A stretch of DNA of 64,000 nucleotides from CAVRQM01 sp963732775 (GTDB lineage: Bacteria > Pseudomonadota > Alphaproteobacteria > Acetobacterales > Acetobacteraceae). The stretch spans positions 1,612,001 through 1,676,000 of the forward strand of contig CAVTAR010000001.1 in the NCBI GenBank assembly GCA_963732775.1, written 5' to 3'. The notes beneath the pieces are model-generated. The model saw only the letters and a program-made list of their open reading frames with translations, had not been told where the DNA came from and did no database searches. Made by a program: the position numbers and the translations under genes. Below are positions 1-7,775 of this stretch, piece after piece (position 1 is the stretch's first letter; each line of letters begins with the position of its first letter).

Positions 1-2
1 GT

Positions 3-800
3 GTGGAGATCTTCTACAAGGACTGGGGCAAGGGTCAGCCCGTCGTCTTCAGCCACGGGTGGCCACTGTCGTCCGACGACTGGGACGCACAGATGCTGTT
101 TTTCCTCGGAAAGGGCTATCGCGTCATTGCCCATGACCGCCGCGGCCATGGCCGTTCGACGCAGGTCGGCGACGGCCACGACATGGATCATTACGCTGAC
201 GATCTTGCAGCTGTGACGGCGCATCTCGATCTCAAGCATGCAATTCACGTCGGCCATTCGACTGGTGGCGGCGAGGTGGTGCGCTACCTGGCAAGGCACG
301 GCGAAAGCCGTGTCGCGAAGGCCGCCATCATCAGCGCGGTCCCGCCATTGATGATGAAGACCACGACCAATCCAGGGGGTCTGCCAAGAGACGTGTTCGA
401 CGGCTTCCAGGCGCAACTCGCCGCCAATCGCTCGGAGTTCTACCGCGCAATCGCGGCCGGTCCGTTCTACAACTACGACCGGCCAGGTCGGAAACCCTCG
501 GAAGCAGTCATCCAGAATTGGTGGCGCCAGGGAATGATGGGCGGCGCCAAGGCGCACTACGACGGTATCGTCGCTTTCTCGCAGACCGACTTCACGACCG
601 ATCTCGAGAAGATCGATGTGCCAGTGCTGGTGATGCACAGCGAAGACGATCAGATCGTTCCCTATGCCGATGCTGGGCCACTGTCAGCCAAGCTGCTGAA
701 GAAAGGTACCCTGAAGACCTACAAGGGTTTTCCACATGGCATGCCGACTACCCAGGCCGAGATCATCAACGCCGATCTCCTTGCCTTTATCGAAAGCTGA
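3..800 (+). CDS. Alpha/beta hydrolase, non-haem chloroperoxidase type (5' partial)
   Basis: Alpha/beta-hydrolase fold protein of the cofactor-free chloroperoxidase/esterase family. The nucleophile elbow reads GHSTGGGE, with the serine expected to attack esters or form peracids. The acid lies in HSEDDQIVP and the histidine in FPHGMP near the C-terminus, so the triad looks intact. The oxyanion region HGWPLSSDDW is at the very start. Family members carry about 8-10 residues before this point, so the gene probably begins outside the window and the GTG at position 3 is only the first codon visible. The next gene starts 34 bases downstream on the same strand, suggesting co-transcription. The natural substrate cannot be told. 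Confidence 0.85.
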   Translation: MEIFYKDWGKGQPVVFSHGWPLSSDDWDAQMLFFLGKGYRVIAHDRRGHGRSTQVGDGHDMDHYADDLAAVTAHLDLKHAIHVGHSTGGGEVVRYLARHGESRVAKAAIISAVPPLMMKTTTNPGGLPRDVFDGFQAQLAANRSEFYRAIAAGPFYNYDRPGRKPSEAVIQNWWRQGMMGGAKAHYDGIVAFSQTDFTTDLEKIDVPVLVMHSEDDQIVPYADAGPLSAKLLKKGTLKTYKGFPHGMPTTQAEIINADLLAFIES

Positions 801-834
801 GCGGTCCGAGCAACAAAGACGGGAGCGATAGGCC

Positions 835-1797
835 ATGACAGTTTCGAGGAGAGGATCGTTGTCCCGGCGCCGCTTCTGCCTTTGCTGCATCGGCGGTGTT
901 GCGGCCGGAGGATGGCTCACGCCGCGCGAGGTGTTCGCGGAGGCTCGCGGACTCGTCAGCCTGATCAAGGACAGCGCCGCCGCATCGCCGATCGTCACGC
1001 ACAAACTGCGCAATAATATCAGCGTTCTGGAAGGCTCTGGCGGCAGTGTCGCCGTACTATCGGGGCCTGACGGCAAGGTGCTGATCGATGCCGGCATTGC
1101 TGTCTCGCGCCCACAACTGATGACGTCGCTGACAGAGCTCGGTCCCGATCCCATCACCCATCTAATCAACACACATTGGCATTTCGATCACACCAATGGC
1201 AACACCTGGCTCAATGCGGCGGGCGCGAAGATTATCGCGCAGGAAAACACGCGTAAGTATCTGTCACAGGTCCAGCGTGTGGACGACTGGGACTACAATT
1301 TCCTCGCACTGCCGACAGGCGGCATTCCCAGTGAGGTGTTCGCCGAGGAGCATGGCCTCAAGCTCAACGGACTGACCATTGCGCTCAAGCATTACGGCCC
1401 GGCACACACCGACAGCGACGTTTCCGTGACGTTCGTTGAAGCAAATGTGGTCCACGTAGCCGACACATTCTGGAACGGCGTCTATCCGTTCATCGACTAC
1501 TCGACCGGCGGCAGCATCGACGGAATGATCGCCGCATCCGATGCCAATCTCGCCGCCACCAATGGCGATACAATCGTCATCGCCGGCCATGGCAAAGCCG
1601 TCGGCACCAAAGCCGAGCTTCAGGAGTTCCGCGACATGCTCGTTGCCGTCCGCGAAAAGGTTGCCGCGCTTAAACGGCAGGGACGTTCGCGCGACGACAC
1701 GGTCAATGCCAAGCCGACGGCAGACTTCGATGCCAAGTTCGGTAATTTCGTGATTGATCCGGGCTTCTTCACGAGACTCGTCTACGAGGGTGTCTGA
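835..1797 (+). CDS. Tat-exported metallo-beta-lactamase-fold hydrolase
   Basis: 320-residue zinc hydrolase of the metallo-beta-lactamase superfamily. The N-terminus carries a twin-arginine signal (SRRRFCL followed by a short hydrophobic stretch), so it should fold in the cytoplasm with its metals and act in the periplasm. Metal ligands visible are THWHFDH (HxHxDH), the histidine in GPAHTDSD, the aspartate in VADTFW and the histidine in AGHGKA. A GGGAG ribosome-binding site lies just upstream of the ATG. It follows the alpha/beta hydrolase at short distance and precedes a haem protein, so the three may form one operon. Substrate unknown: the family includes lactonases, glyoxalases and beta-lactamases, and nothing here singles one out. 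Confidence 0.85.
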   Translation: MTVSRRGSLSRRRFCLCCIGGVAAGGWLTPREVFAEARGLVSLIKDSAAASPIVTHKLRNNISVLEGSGGSVAVLSGPDGKVLIDAGIAVSRPQLMTSLTELGPDPITHLINTHWHFDHTNGNTWLNAAGAKIIAQENTRKYLSQVQRVDDWDYNFLALPTGGIPSEVFAEEHGLKLNGLTIALKHYGPAHTDSDVSVTFVEANVVHVADTFWNGVYPFIDYSTGGSIDGMIAASDANLAATNGDTIVIAGHGKAVGTKAELQEFRDMLVAVREKVAALKRQGRSRDDTVNAKPTADFDAKFGNFVIDPGFFTRLVYEGV

Positions 1798-1846
1798 TCG
1801 GGCAAGCCGTGCAGATACCCCGGTCATTCAGAGCGCGGAGGCTAAC

Positions 1847-2413
1847 GTGAAGGCTGTTCATTCGACGAAGACGCCCGTTGCGCTAGGCCGTTGGCGGTCC
1901 TGTTTGCAAGATCTTCGGAGAAGGCACTCTTTCATGCCCTGCGTCGCGGCGGCTTGCGCCCTCGCGCTGGTTTCTACGCTCAGCAAGGCTGACGACGACA
2001 GCTCTCCAATCTTCGGCGTCAGGATCCCCGCCGGATATCGGCAGTGGGGATTGATCGCGCCGTCCCAAGAAACCGGCAGCTTCAATGAGCTCCGTGGCAT
2101 TCTTGGCAATCCCATCGCGATGAAGGCTTATCAGGAAGCTACGCTGCCGTTCCCGGATGGCGCGATACTTGCCAAGCTGGCTTGGAAGCGAGAGCCGTCG
2201 CCGGAATTCCCGGGGGCCTTCGTGCCCGGCCATGCAACAACGGTGCAGATCATGGTCAAGGATTCAACGAAGTATGCATCGACGGGCGGCTGGGGGTTCG
2301 GCCGCTTCATTGATGGCATGGCAGTCGACCGCGCGCAGCACGAGACCTGCTTTGCCTGTCACCAGGCCAACGTGAAGAATCATGATTATGTCTACACGCG
2401 GTTCGTGCAATGA
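1847..2413 (+). CDS. Cytochrome P460-family haem protein
   Basis: About 188 residues with a C-terminal CFACH (CxxCH) covalent haem-binding motif followed by a VK...DYVYTRF ending, the pattern of cytochrome P460/c'-beta proteins. Family members bind NO or oxidise hydroxylamine in the periplasm; the catalytic type with a lysine cross-link cannot be separated from simple binding proteins by eye. I chose the GTG at 1847 because GGAG lies seven bases upstream. An ATG at 1934 would start directly at a clean signal peptide (MPCVAAACALALVSTLSKA) and is a good alternative. The open frame extends up to 1754, overlapping the previous gene, but without a ribosome-binding site. It overlaps the next gene by four bases (ATGA). 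Confidence 0.78.
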   Translation: MKAVHSTKTPVALGRWRSCLQDLRRRHSFMPCVAAACALALVSTLSKADDDSSPIFGVRIPAGYRQWGLIAPSQETGSFNELRGILGNPIAMKAYQEATLPFPDGAILAKLAWKREPSPEFPGAFVPGHATTVQIMVKDSTKYASTGGWGFGRFIDGMAVDRAQHETCFACHQANVKNHDYVYTRFVQ

Positions 2414-2733
2414 CAGGCGGCGTCGTTCCCGCGTTGGGGAAGACTCCGATCTTTCAGCCGGGCGAGCAGGTCAGGGTCGTGGAGCGCTTCCCGCTCGGGC
2501 ACTACCGGGTGCCTCTGTATCTTCGTGGCAAGACTGGCTTGGTCGAAAGGCTTGTCCAGCCGGCGGTCGACAACGAGGAGGAGGGCTTCGGCCGGAACGC
2601 TGGCATGAAGCGACACCATTACCGGATCGCCGTTCCGATGACCGACATCTGGCACGAGTACGCCGGCGCTCGGCAGGATCGACTGTACATTGAGGTATTC
2701 GAGACCTGGTTGGAGCCCGTCAGCCATGGATGA
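2410..2733 (+). CDS. Nitrile hydratase beta-subunit-like SH3-fold protein
   Basis: 107 residues resembling the C-terminal SH3-like barrel of nitrile hydratase beta subunits and the matching thiocyanate hydrolase subunit: FQPGEQVRVVERFPLGHYR followed by PLYLRGKTGLVERL. In those enzymes this domain packs against the metal-bearing alpha subunit. Here it stands alone at about half the length of a full beta subunit, as in split subunits. Its ATG overlaps the cytochrome P460 stop, and its own stop overlaps the ATG of an alpha-like fragment, so translation was probably coupled. With no intact alpha subunit beside it the protein is unlikely to form a working enzyme from this locus. Confidence 0.6.
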   Translation: MTGGVVPALGKTPIFQPGEQVRVVERFPLGHYRVPLYLRGKTGLVERLVQPAVDNEEEGFGRNAGMKRHHYRIAVPMTDIWHEYAGARQDRLYIEVFETWLEPVSHG

Positions 2734-3004
2734 CGACGACCACGATCATCCGCACGCCGCAATCAGCGAGGCCGAGCGACCTGGCTACTTCGACATGCTG
2801 GAAACTGCGTTGGAGGAGTTGCTGCCCGCAGCGGCCACCTCCACGTCACGGTCGACGACCCAGGTTGGCATTGGGTGGACGCCAGCGGCGAGCAGCTCAT
2901 CATCCAGGGACTCGACCCTGGACCGCCAGGGTGCGGATCGGTCTTGCGTAGATCGTGGCGCGGGCGCCGATGGGGTGGACTGCCGCTTCGTCGGACCGAA
3001 CTGA
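2726..3004 (+). pseudogene. Nitrile hydratase/thiocyanate hydrolase alpha-like N-terminus, degenerate
   Basis: The frame opens with an Asp/His-rich leader (MDDDDHDHPH) and then YFDMLETALEELL, which resembles the His/Asp leader and first helix of thiocyanate hydrolase gamma and nitrile hydratase alpha subunits. After about 33 residues it turns into Ser/Thr-rich sequence that looks like a shifted frame. A different frame at about 2835-2925 gives a more protein-like stretch (HVTVDDPGWHWVDASGEQ) that I do not recognise. The metal-binding CxxCSC motif of the family is absent. I read 2726-3190 as the remains of one or more genes. Family assignment rests on a short leader and is weak. Confidence 0.35.
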
Positions 3005-3194
3005 TTTTGTTCAGTCTCGTTGATCAAGACCTCGAGGAAACTGACCGCCTGCAATACGTAACACTCGTCATCACAGTCGACTTGCAGTGGGTCCGGTTGA
3101 ATGACGGAGCGCTGGTCGGGGCGCGGGAGCGACTTCTGGCTCCAGCTCGGGACCGTGTCGGCTCCAGCCTGGATGGTATGTAAGATCGTCAGTT

Positions 3195-4724
3195 CTAACG
3201 CTGAGTAACTTGTATCTGCGCAGGTCCTCCACGCTCCGTCCCCGACCCCGGCAGAATGACCAAATAGCGACGGGGCATTTCCCCTTCGCCCTGGACGATT
3301 TGGCGGATCGGACCAATGGCATTCACGATTGCCGACCCTCGTGGGTTCGTCACAAAGTCACTTAGTCCCTCTGCGACGCCCGAGCCGTCCGCGTGATTTG
3401 CAAGCGCGAGTACGTAACGATGCATCGGCTTGAGCCCGGTGACTGACGCCTCCAATACCTGAACGAGTCCCTGGTCAAATAGCGTCACACTGGTCGGTGC
3501 CTTGCTACCGACCGCTACGATGGTGCCGGTCGGCACCATCGTAAAATGAGCCGCCTGGCCGGCGACGCCAAGCGACTGCAGCCCTGAAAGTCCGCTCCCG
3601 TCAGGAACGGCGCTCGCCATACCTTCCCCGACCGTCATCGCAGCATTGCCGCTGCTGCCTATCGCAGGCACTGCATCGGGCACATAGATTACCGCCTGCG
3701 GTGCTTGTCCGATCGGAACGCTCGCGACTACCTTGTTCGTGTGAGTATCGATTGCGAGCAACTCGTCGTCGTTCTCCAACCCGACGTAGACGCGCGATCC
3801 GTCGCCTGACGGCCAAATCCCATGCGGGAGATTGCCTACTACGATAGACGCCACTTTGCTAAAGTCGTCCGTGCGGAAGACCTGCACCTCGTTCAAGCCC
3901 CCAACCGTGATGTAGGCAAACTGACCAACCGAATTGACGACAAAGTTGACGTGGTTGGTGATCGGGCCGGTTTCGAGCGTCTTGAGAAGAGAAAAGGGTG
4001 GCCGCGCATCGAAGACCTGCGTCCTGCCAGTATCCTTCAACGTGAACCACACCTGCGAGCCATCAGGCGTTGCCGCGATATTGGGGCAAAAGGGGCTAGC
4101 CTGCTGCATCTTACCGACGAGTTGGTGGTCGGCCACCGTGATGACGTCGACTTCGGGAGTGAAGGACGAACAAACGTAGCCGTATTGGCCGTCGGGCGAG
4201 AAAATCTGCATACCCGGGCCATTCGGGAGGAGGATGCGCGTCTTCTCTTCGTATGTCGTTCCGTCCAAGACGGCGACGTAGCTCTCACCGCGCACAGTCA
4301 CCCAAACCTCTTTACCGTTGGGCGTAAAGAATGCTTCGTGCGGCGAGCGGCCGACATAGGTCACGTGCTTGACAGCATTCGTCGTCGTATCGATAAAGGT
4401 GACCGAATTCGATCCAACCGACACCACCGCGAGGGTGTGGTGATCTGGTGAGAAGCCCATTCCATGCACCAGAACCTGTCCCCTATAAAGCGGACTAAAG
4501 TTCGTCGGTGACGGCTCGCCCAGCCGAATGACGCCGAGCAGCCTGTTGTCGACGGGGTCGGTGACGGAGATCGTGTTGGAAAACTGCTCAGCCGCATAAA
4601 TGCGATCGCGATGGCTAATTGGGATATCCGGCGCCGCGGCTGCGCTTGGGGCCTGACCCGCGAGCGCCGAAACGCTCATCGCCACGCCGACGGCGAGTGC
4701 CGTGGCAGCAATGGCTTCCCTCAT
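3195..4724 (-). CDS. Secreted YncE-like beta-propeller protein
   Basis: 509 residues with a signal peptide ending in ALAG. About residues 40-340 form repeated beta-propeller blades of the YncE/cytochrome-d1-like type (for example VGRSPHEAFFTPNGKEVW and VGNLPHGIWPSGDGSRVYVG). The C-terminal 170 residues are a separate beta-rich region. Such proteins are periplasmic, often bind ligands or metals, and several travel with copper or redox genes; no specific function follows from the sequence. The start overlaps the stop of the upstream DUF305 gene by four bases, so the two are one transcription unit and probably act together outside the cytoplasmic membrane. Confidence 0.75.
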   Translation of the reverse strand: MREAIAATALAVGVAMSVSALAGQAPSAAAAPDIPISHRDRIYAAEQFSNTISVTDPVDNRLLGVIRLGEPSPTNFSPLYRGQVLVHGMGFSPDHHTLAVVSVGSNSVTFIDTTTNAVKHVTYVGRSPHEAFFTPNGKEVWVTVRGESYVAVLDGTTYEEKTRILLPNGPGMQIFSPDGQYGYVCSSFTPEVDVITVADHQLVGKMQQASPFCPNIAATPDGSQVWFTLKDTGRTQVFDARPPFSLLKTLETGPITNHVNFVVNSVGQFAYITVGGLNEVQVFRTDDFSKVASIVVGNLPHGIWPSGDGSRVYVGLENDDELLAIDTHTNKVVASVPIGQAPQAVIYVPDAVPAIGSSGNAAMTVGEGMASAVPDGSGLSGLQSLGVAGQAAHFTMVPTGTIVAVGSKAPTSVTLFDQGLVQVLEASVTGLKPMHRYVLALANHADGSGVAEGLSDFVTNPRGSAIVNAIGPIRQIVQGEGEMPRRYLVILPGSGTERGGPAQIQVTQR

Positions 4725-5167
4725 TGTGGGCTCCTCGGCGCTTGCATGCCCTCCGTCTGGGTCTGCTGCGCGCCGTGATTGTCTTCGTCCGGCTCTAACA
4801 CGCGCGGCCGTACATGTGCTTCTAAGGCCAGTCGCATGGTGGAGACTTCCTGGCCCTGTTCGACTATGATCTCCTGAGCGATACGCCGAAGCTGTTCACT
4901 GCGACCGTATCGAAGTTCGGCAAGCGCCATCTCGATCGCACCCTGGTGGTGAGGCACCATCATCGAGACGAAATCGTGGTCCACGTCGCCGGACGGTTGC
5001 ACGTTCATCGCATTCATCATCTGCGCCATGGCCGTCTGACTTTCTGCCAGGAAATTGGTTTCCTGGACTGGAGCCTGGGTGGGGGACGCGGCTCCGACCA
5101 GGACGGTCGCGATCACAGCGGTAGCAACCCGACCAAGAGAGTGGCGAGGTCCGCTGCTAATAATCAT
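4721..5167 (-). CDS. DUF305 secreted protein
   Basis: 148 residues with an N-terminal membrane/signal segment and a single DUF305 domain marked by DFVSMMVPHHQGAIEMA. The paired histidines and nearby methionines (FLAESQTAMAQMMNAM) are the family's hallmark and fit a metal, often copper, binding role suggested for DUF305 proteins; this is family inference. The C-terminal 30 residues are Gln/Glu-rich and probably disordered. It is the first gene of a two-gene unit with the beta-propeller downstream (ATGA overlap at 4721-4724). Confidence 0.8.
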   Translation of the reverse strand: MIISSGPRHSLGRVATAVIATVLVGAASPTQAPVQETNFLAESQTAMAQMMNAMNVQPSGDVDHDFVSMMVPHHQGAIEMALAELRYGRSEQLRRIAQEIIVEQGQEVSTMRLALEAHVRPRVLEPDEDNHGAQQTQTEGMQAPRSPQ

Positions 5168-5531
5168 AGCAGCACCGCTGGCGTTTCAGGCTTGCGATAG
5201 TGGCGCTCACAGGACGGCGGAGATCATCGGCCCAGTGAAGTCGGAGCAGTGGGTCTGGTTGACACTTGAGATGACGTCAATCTCGGAATAGAGACAAAGT
5301 CCCAGAGTCCAAGGCCAACAATCTTCGCGCAGTCGGCTATGACGAGCCCGTGCGCGAGTTGCGATCTCGTGCCACAGTGGTTTCTTGTCAGTACCGCAAT
5401 TGGGCAGGGCTACGACGAGCCGGCCAAACGTCTCCTTCGCTCCGTGGCCGCATTCCGCAGTAACCAAACCGTCGAGGGCCATAACGGGTACTCCACAGAT
5501 GCCGCGGTAAGTCGGGGCAGTGATCTCGGCA

Positions 5532-5564
5532 ACATTAGAGATCGTGTCCCAAGCCGTGGTGTAG
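5532..5564. repeat. Left target duplication and inverted repeat of the IS
   Basis: Target copy acattaga (5532-5539) is followed by the left terminal inverted repeat gatcgtgtcccaag... (5540-5564). The base before and after differs from the right side, so the duplication is exactly 8 bp. Confidence 0.9.
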
Positions 5565-6962
5565 GAACGGCTTTGCTGAGCAGGGCTAGCTGCTCGATCA
5601 GGCTGCCAATGCTGGCAGGCTGACGGTGAGACTATCGCTGAGTGGGGCGATGGTTTCCAGCGTCATGTAGCGGGCGCGCTGAACGGCCCATTCATCGTTC
5701 TGCTCCAGCAGGATTGCGCCGATCAGCCTGGTGACTGCGGCTTCATTGGGAAAGATGCCGACGACGTCGCTTCGCCGTTTGATCTCGCCGTTCAGTCGCT
5801 CGATTGGGTTGGTGGAGTGTATCTTGGCCCGATGTTGGGTGGGGAAGCCCATGTAAGCCAGCACGTCCTCTTCGGCATTGTCGAGCAGGGCTGCCAGTTT
5901 CGGCACGCGGGGGCGCATCTGGTCGGCAACCTCGCGCCACTGTTTGCGGGCAGCAGCAGCGTCATCCTGGGCGAACGCGGTACCGATCCAGGCTGACACG
6001 ATACGACGCTGCGTTTTGCCGGCGTAGGCCATGGCGTTGCGCATGAAGTGCACGCGGCACCGCTGCCAGGTCGCGCTGAGGATCTTGGTGATGGCGGCCT
6101 TCAGTCCCTCATGCGCGTCGGAGATCACCAGCTTTGTGCCGCGCAGGCCGCGCCGCGCCAGGCTGCGTAGGAACTCGACCCAGAACGGCTCAGCCTCACT
6201 GTGGCCTGTCGTCATGCCCAGCACTTCGCGTCGGCCATCGGTGTTCACGCCGACCGCCACGATCACCGCTACGGAGACGATCTGGTGGTCACGCCTGACT
6301 TTAACGTAGGTGGCATCCAACCAGACATACGGCCAATCGCCTTCGATCGGCCGGTCGAGGAAGGCGTGCACACGCTCATCGATCTCGCCGCACATGCGGG
6401 ACACTTGGCTTTTGCTGATGCCTTCCATGCCGAGAGCCTTGACCAGGTCATCGACGGAGCGGGTGGAGATGCCCTGGATGTAGGCTTCCTGGATCACCGC
6501 CGTCAGCGCCTTCTCGGCCATGCGCCGCGGCTCCAGGAAGCCTGGAAAATAGCTGCCGTGGCGCAGCTTGGGAATGCGCAACTCAACCGTGCCAGCCCGT
6601 GTCTGCCAGTCGCGGTCGCGATAGCCGTTGCGCTGGTTGGTTCGCCCCGGGCTACGCTCGCCCGGCGCCGCGCCGCATAGCGTCTCAGTCTCCAGCGCCA
6701 TTAGACGTTCGGCCGCAAAGCCGATCATCTCGCGCAGGAAAGTCACGTCGGAGCGCTTCCCCAGCAGCTCGCGAAGGGCAATCTTGTCATCGGTCATCGC
6801 AGTGGTCCTCGGGTTCAGGTTGTGTCTCGACAACCCAACCCTACCCAGCGTCGCTGCGGTGACCACCGCCGTGGATAAGTCGCCCGCCTACGCCAGACTC
6901 GCGGCGGTCGCTCCGGCGGGCGACTTACCCACCGCTTCTACACCACGCCCTGGGGCACGACC
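5540..6962. mobile_element. IS256-family insertion sequence, complete (1423 bp)
   Basis: A single transposase gene lies between imperfect 25-bp terminal inverted repeats (5540-5564 and 6938-6962, 21 of 25 positions matching, both ending inward in CGTGGTGTAG). It is flanked by an identical 8-bp direct repeat acattaga at 5532-5539 and 6963-6970. Length, single-ORF layout and 8-bp target duplication are all typical of IS256-family elements. Intact ends and a perfect duplication mean a fairly recent insertion that has not moved or recombined since. It sits in the low-G+C block next to tRNA-Phe and breaks a reading frame. Confidence 0.93.
5598..6797 (-). CDS. IS256-family (mutator-type) transposase
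   Basis: 399-residue DDE transposase, full length for the family. The catalytic residues are in WLDATYVK (first Asp), VISDAHEG (second Asp) and NPIERLNGEIKRR (Glu). The zinc/C/H-like signature region RCRVHFMRNAM precedes the third acidic residue, as in other mutator transposases. The open frame extends 23 codons further upstream, but MTDDKIALRELL at 6797 is the usual family N-terminus. No frameshift or stop is present, so the enzyme should be active and the element could still move. Confidence 0.95.
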   Translation of the reverse strand: MTDDKIALRELLGKRSDVTFLREMIGFAAERLMALETETLCGAAPGERSPGRTNQRNGYRDRDWQTRAGTVELRIPKLRHGSYFPGFLEPRRMAEKALTAVIQEAYIQGISTRSVDDLVKALGMEGISKSQVSRMCGEIDERVHAFLDRPIEGDWPYVWLDATYVKVRRDHQIVSVAVIVAVGVNTDGRREVLGMTTGHSEAEPFWVEFLRSLARRGLRGTKLVISDAHEGLKAAITKILSATWQRCRVHFMRNAMAYAGKTQRRIVSAWIGTAFAQDDAAAARKQWREVADQMRPRVPKLAALLDNAEEDVLAYMGFPTQHRAKIHSTNPIERLNGEIKRRSDVVGIFPNEAAVTRLIGAILLEQNDEWAVQRARYMTLETIAPLSDSLTVSLPALAA

Positions 6963-6970
6963 ACATTAGA
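6938..6970. repeat. Right inverted repeat and target duplication of the IS
   Basis: The right terminal inverted repeat (6938-6962, reading ggtcgtgccccagg... on the minus strand) is followed by the second acattaga (6963-6970). Four mismatches to the left repeat lie at repeat positions 2, 8, 13 and 15. Confidence 0.9.
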
Positions 6971-7440
6971 TGCAGCGAAAAGCGTCGAGACGATCGGGTC
7001 GGACGGCCGGACTATGGCCTTACGCTGCATGATGTGGGTGTTAGACGTTGCTAAGACTCGTTCAGGACTGCCATTCGGATCCGCAGTCGTGCGACGAGGC
7101 CCGTTCAGTCGCGCGTACGACCGGAAGGAACAGGGAGTATCGGCGCCGAGCAGGCTGGCCACGTAACTTGCCTCGGGGCCGCCCGCCGCTCAGGCCCTCG
7201 CGCAATTCGGCCAAATCGGCTTCGAGAAGCGCGCCACCATTTGCCGCCTCCAGGTCGCGCCAACAGCGCATCAGAGTGCGCGAGCGGACAAATCCCAGCA
7301 AGGCGTCAGCAAGGCGGCGGGAGAAAGTCGCCGGCTACGGTGGCGCGCTGCGGCGCGGTGGAGGTGCCTTCACGAGCAGCCTTCCAAGAGGCCACGTCAT
7401 TGTTTTTCGTGCCAATTCCGACTATCCGCGGGAGAAGGGA
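6971..7440. other. Stretch between the IS and tRNA-Phe, no recognisable gene
   Basis: Besides the first 64 codons of the disrupted ORF (to 7162), I see only short frames. One minus-strand frame (7062-7301) has a plausible stretch (TLMRCWRDLEAANGGALL) that I cannot place, and it may continue a broken frame from 7306-7491. No integrase motif is visible. A pair tgcagcg (6971-6977) and cgctgca (7023-7029) forms a loose inverted repeat of unknown meaning. Confidence 0.5.
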
Positions 7441-7516
7441 TGGTGCCCAGGGGCGGAGTCGAACCACCGACACTGCGATTTTCAGTCGCATGCTCTACCA
7501 ACTGAGCTACCTGGGC
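7441..7516 (-). tRNA. tRNA-Phe (GAA)
   Basis: Minus strand reads GCCCAGGTAGCTCAGTTGGT... with acceptor stem GCCCAGG/CCTGGGC. The anticodon stem is TGCGA/TCGCA around loop CTGAAAA (anticodon GAA), the T arm contains GGTTCGA, discriminator A, and the CCA is encoded (7441-7443). All stems pair. The accessory block at 1-7440 begins immediately at its 3' end, a common integration position for genomic islands. Confidence 0.97.
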
Positions 7517-7568
7517 AGCGCGGCACAGCCGTTGGAGCGGCGGGTGATAGACCAGCCCCGCGGCGACA

Positions 7569-7775
7569 TCAACCCGCCTCCGGCGCTTCCTCTCCGTCGT
7601 CGCGGCCCGGCTGCACGGGCACGCGGTACTGCTCGCCGAACCAGCGGCCGAGGTCGATCTGCGCGCAGCGCGGGCTGCAGAACGGCCGCGACTCGGCGCG
7701 CGGGGGCTTGCCGCAGATCGGGCAGCGGGCGCCCGGGGCCGGGGCCTTGGCCGGAGGCGGGGGCGGGCTGGTCAT
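7569..7775 (-). CDS. yacG: DNA gyrase inhibitor YacG
   Basis: 68-residue zinc-ribbon protein. Four cysteines sit as CPIC...FCSPRC, followed by the family signature AQIDLGRWF. In E. coli YacG binds the GyrB C-terminus and blocks DNA binding by gyrase. The N-terminus is a proline/alanine-rich tail. The ATG at 7775 was chosen because it overlaps the stop of the upstream RNase gene (7772-7775) and gives the usual length. It is the last gene of the infA-maf-RNase G-yacG block. Confidence 0.9.
   Translation of the reverse strand: MTSPPPPPAKAPAPGARCPICGKPPRAESRPFCSPRCAQIDLGRWFGEQYRVPVQPGRDDGEEAPEAG

Larger units (their letters stand above)
5207..7162 (-). pseudogene. ORF of 174 codons split by the IS256-family element
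   Basis: Removing bases 5532-6962 (one target copy plus the element) joins two minus-strand frames exactly. Bases 7162-6963 and 5531-5207 total 525, an ATG-to-TGA frame of 174 residues with no internal stop. The upstream part ends in STLFAASNV and the downstream part continues AEITAPTYRG. The protein has several cysteines (ECGHG, LPNCG, REDCWPW, QTHCSDF) and no signal peptide or membrane segment I can see. I do not recognise a family. The clean restoration supports this being a real reading frame before the insertion, but coding status is not proven. Confidence 0.4.

Noticed and set aside
7445..7480. Search for a second copy of the tRNA-Phe 3' end inside 1-7440 as an attachment site
   Set aside because: I found no match longer than a few bases, so the other end of any island is outside the window.
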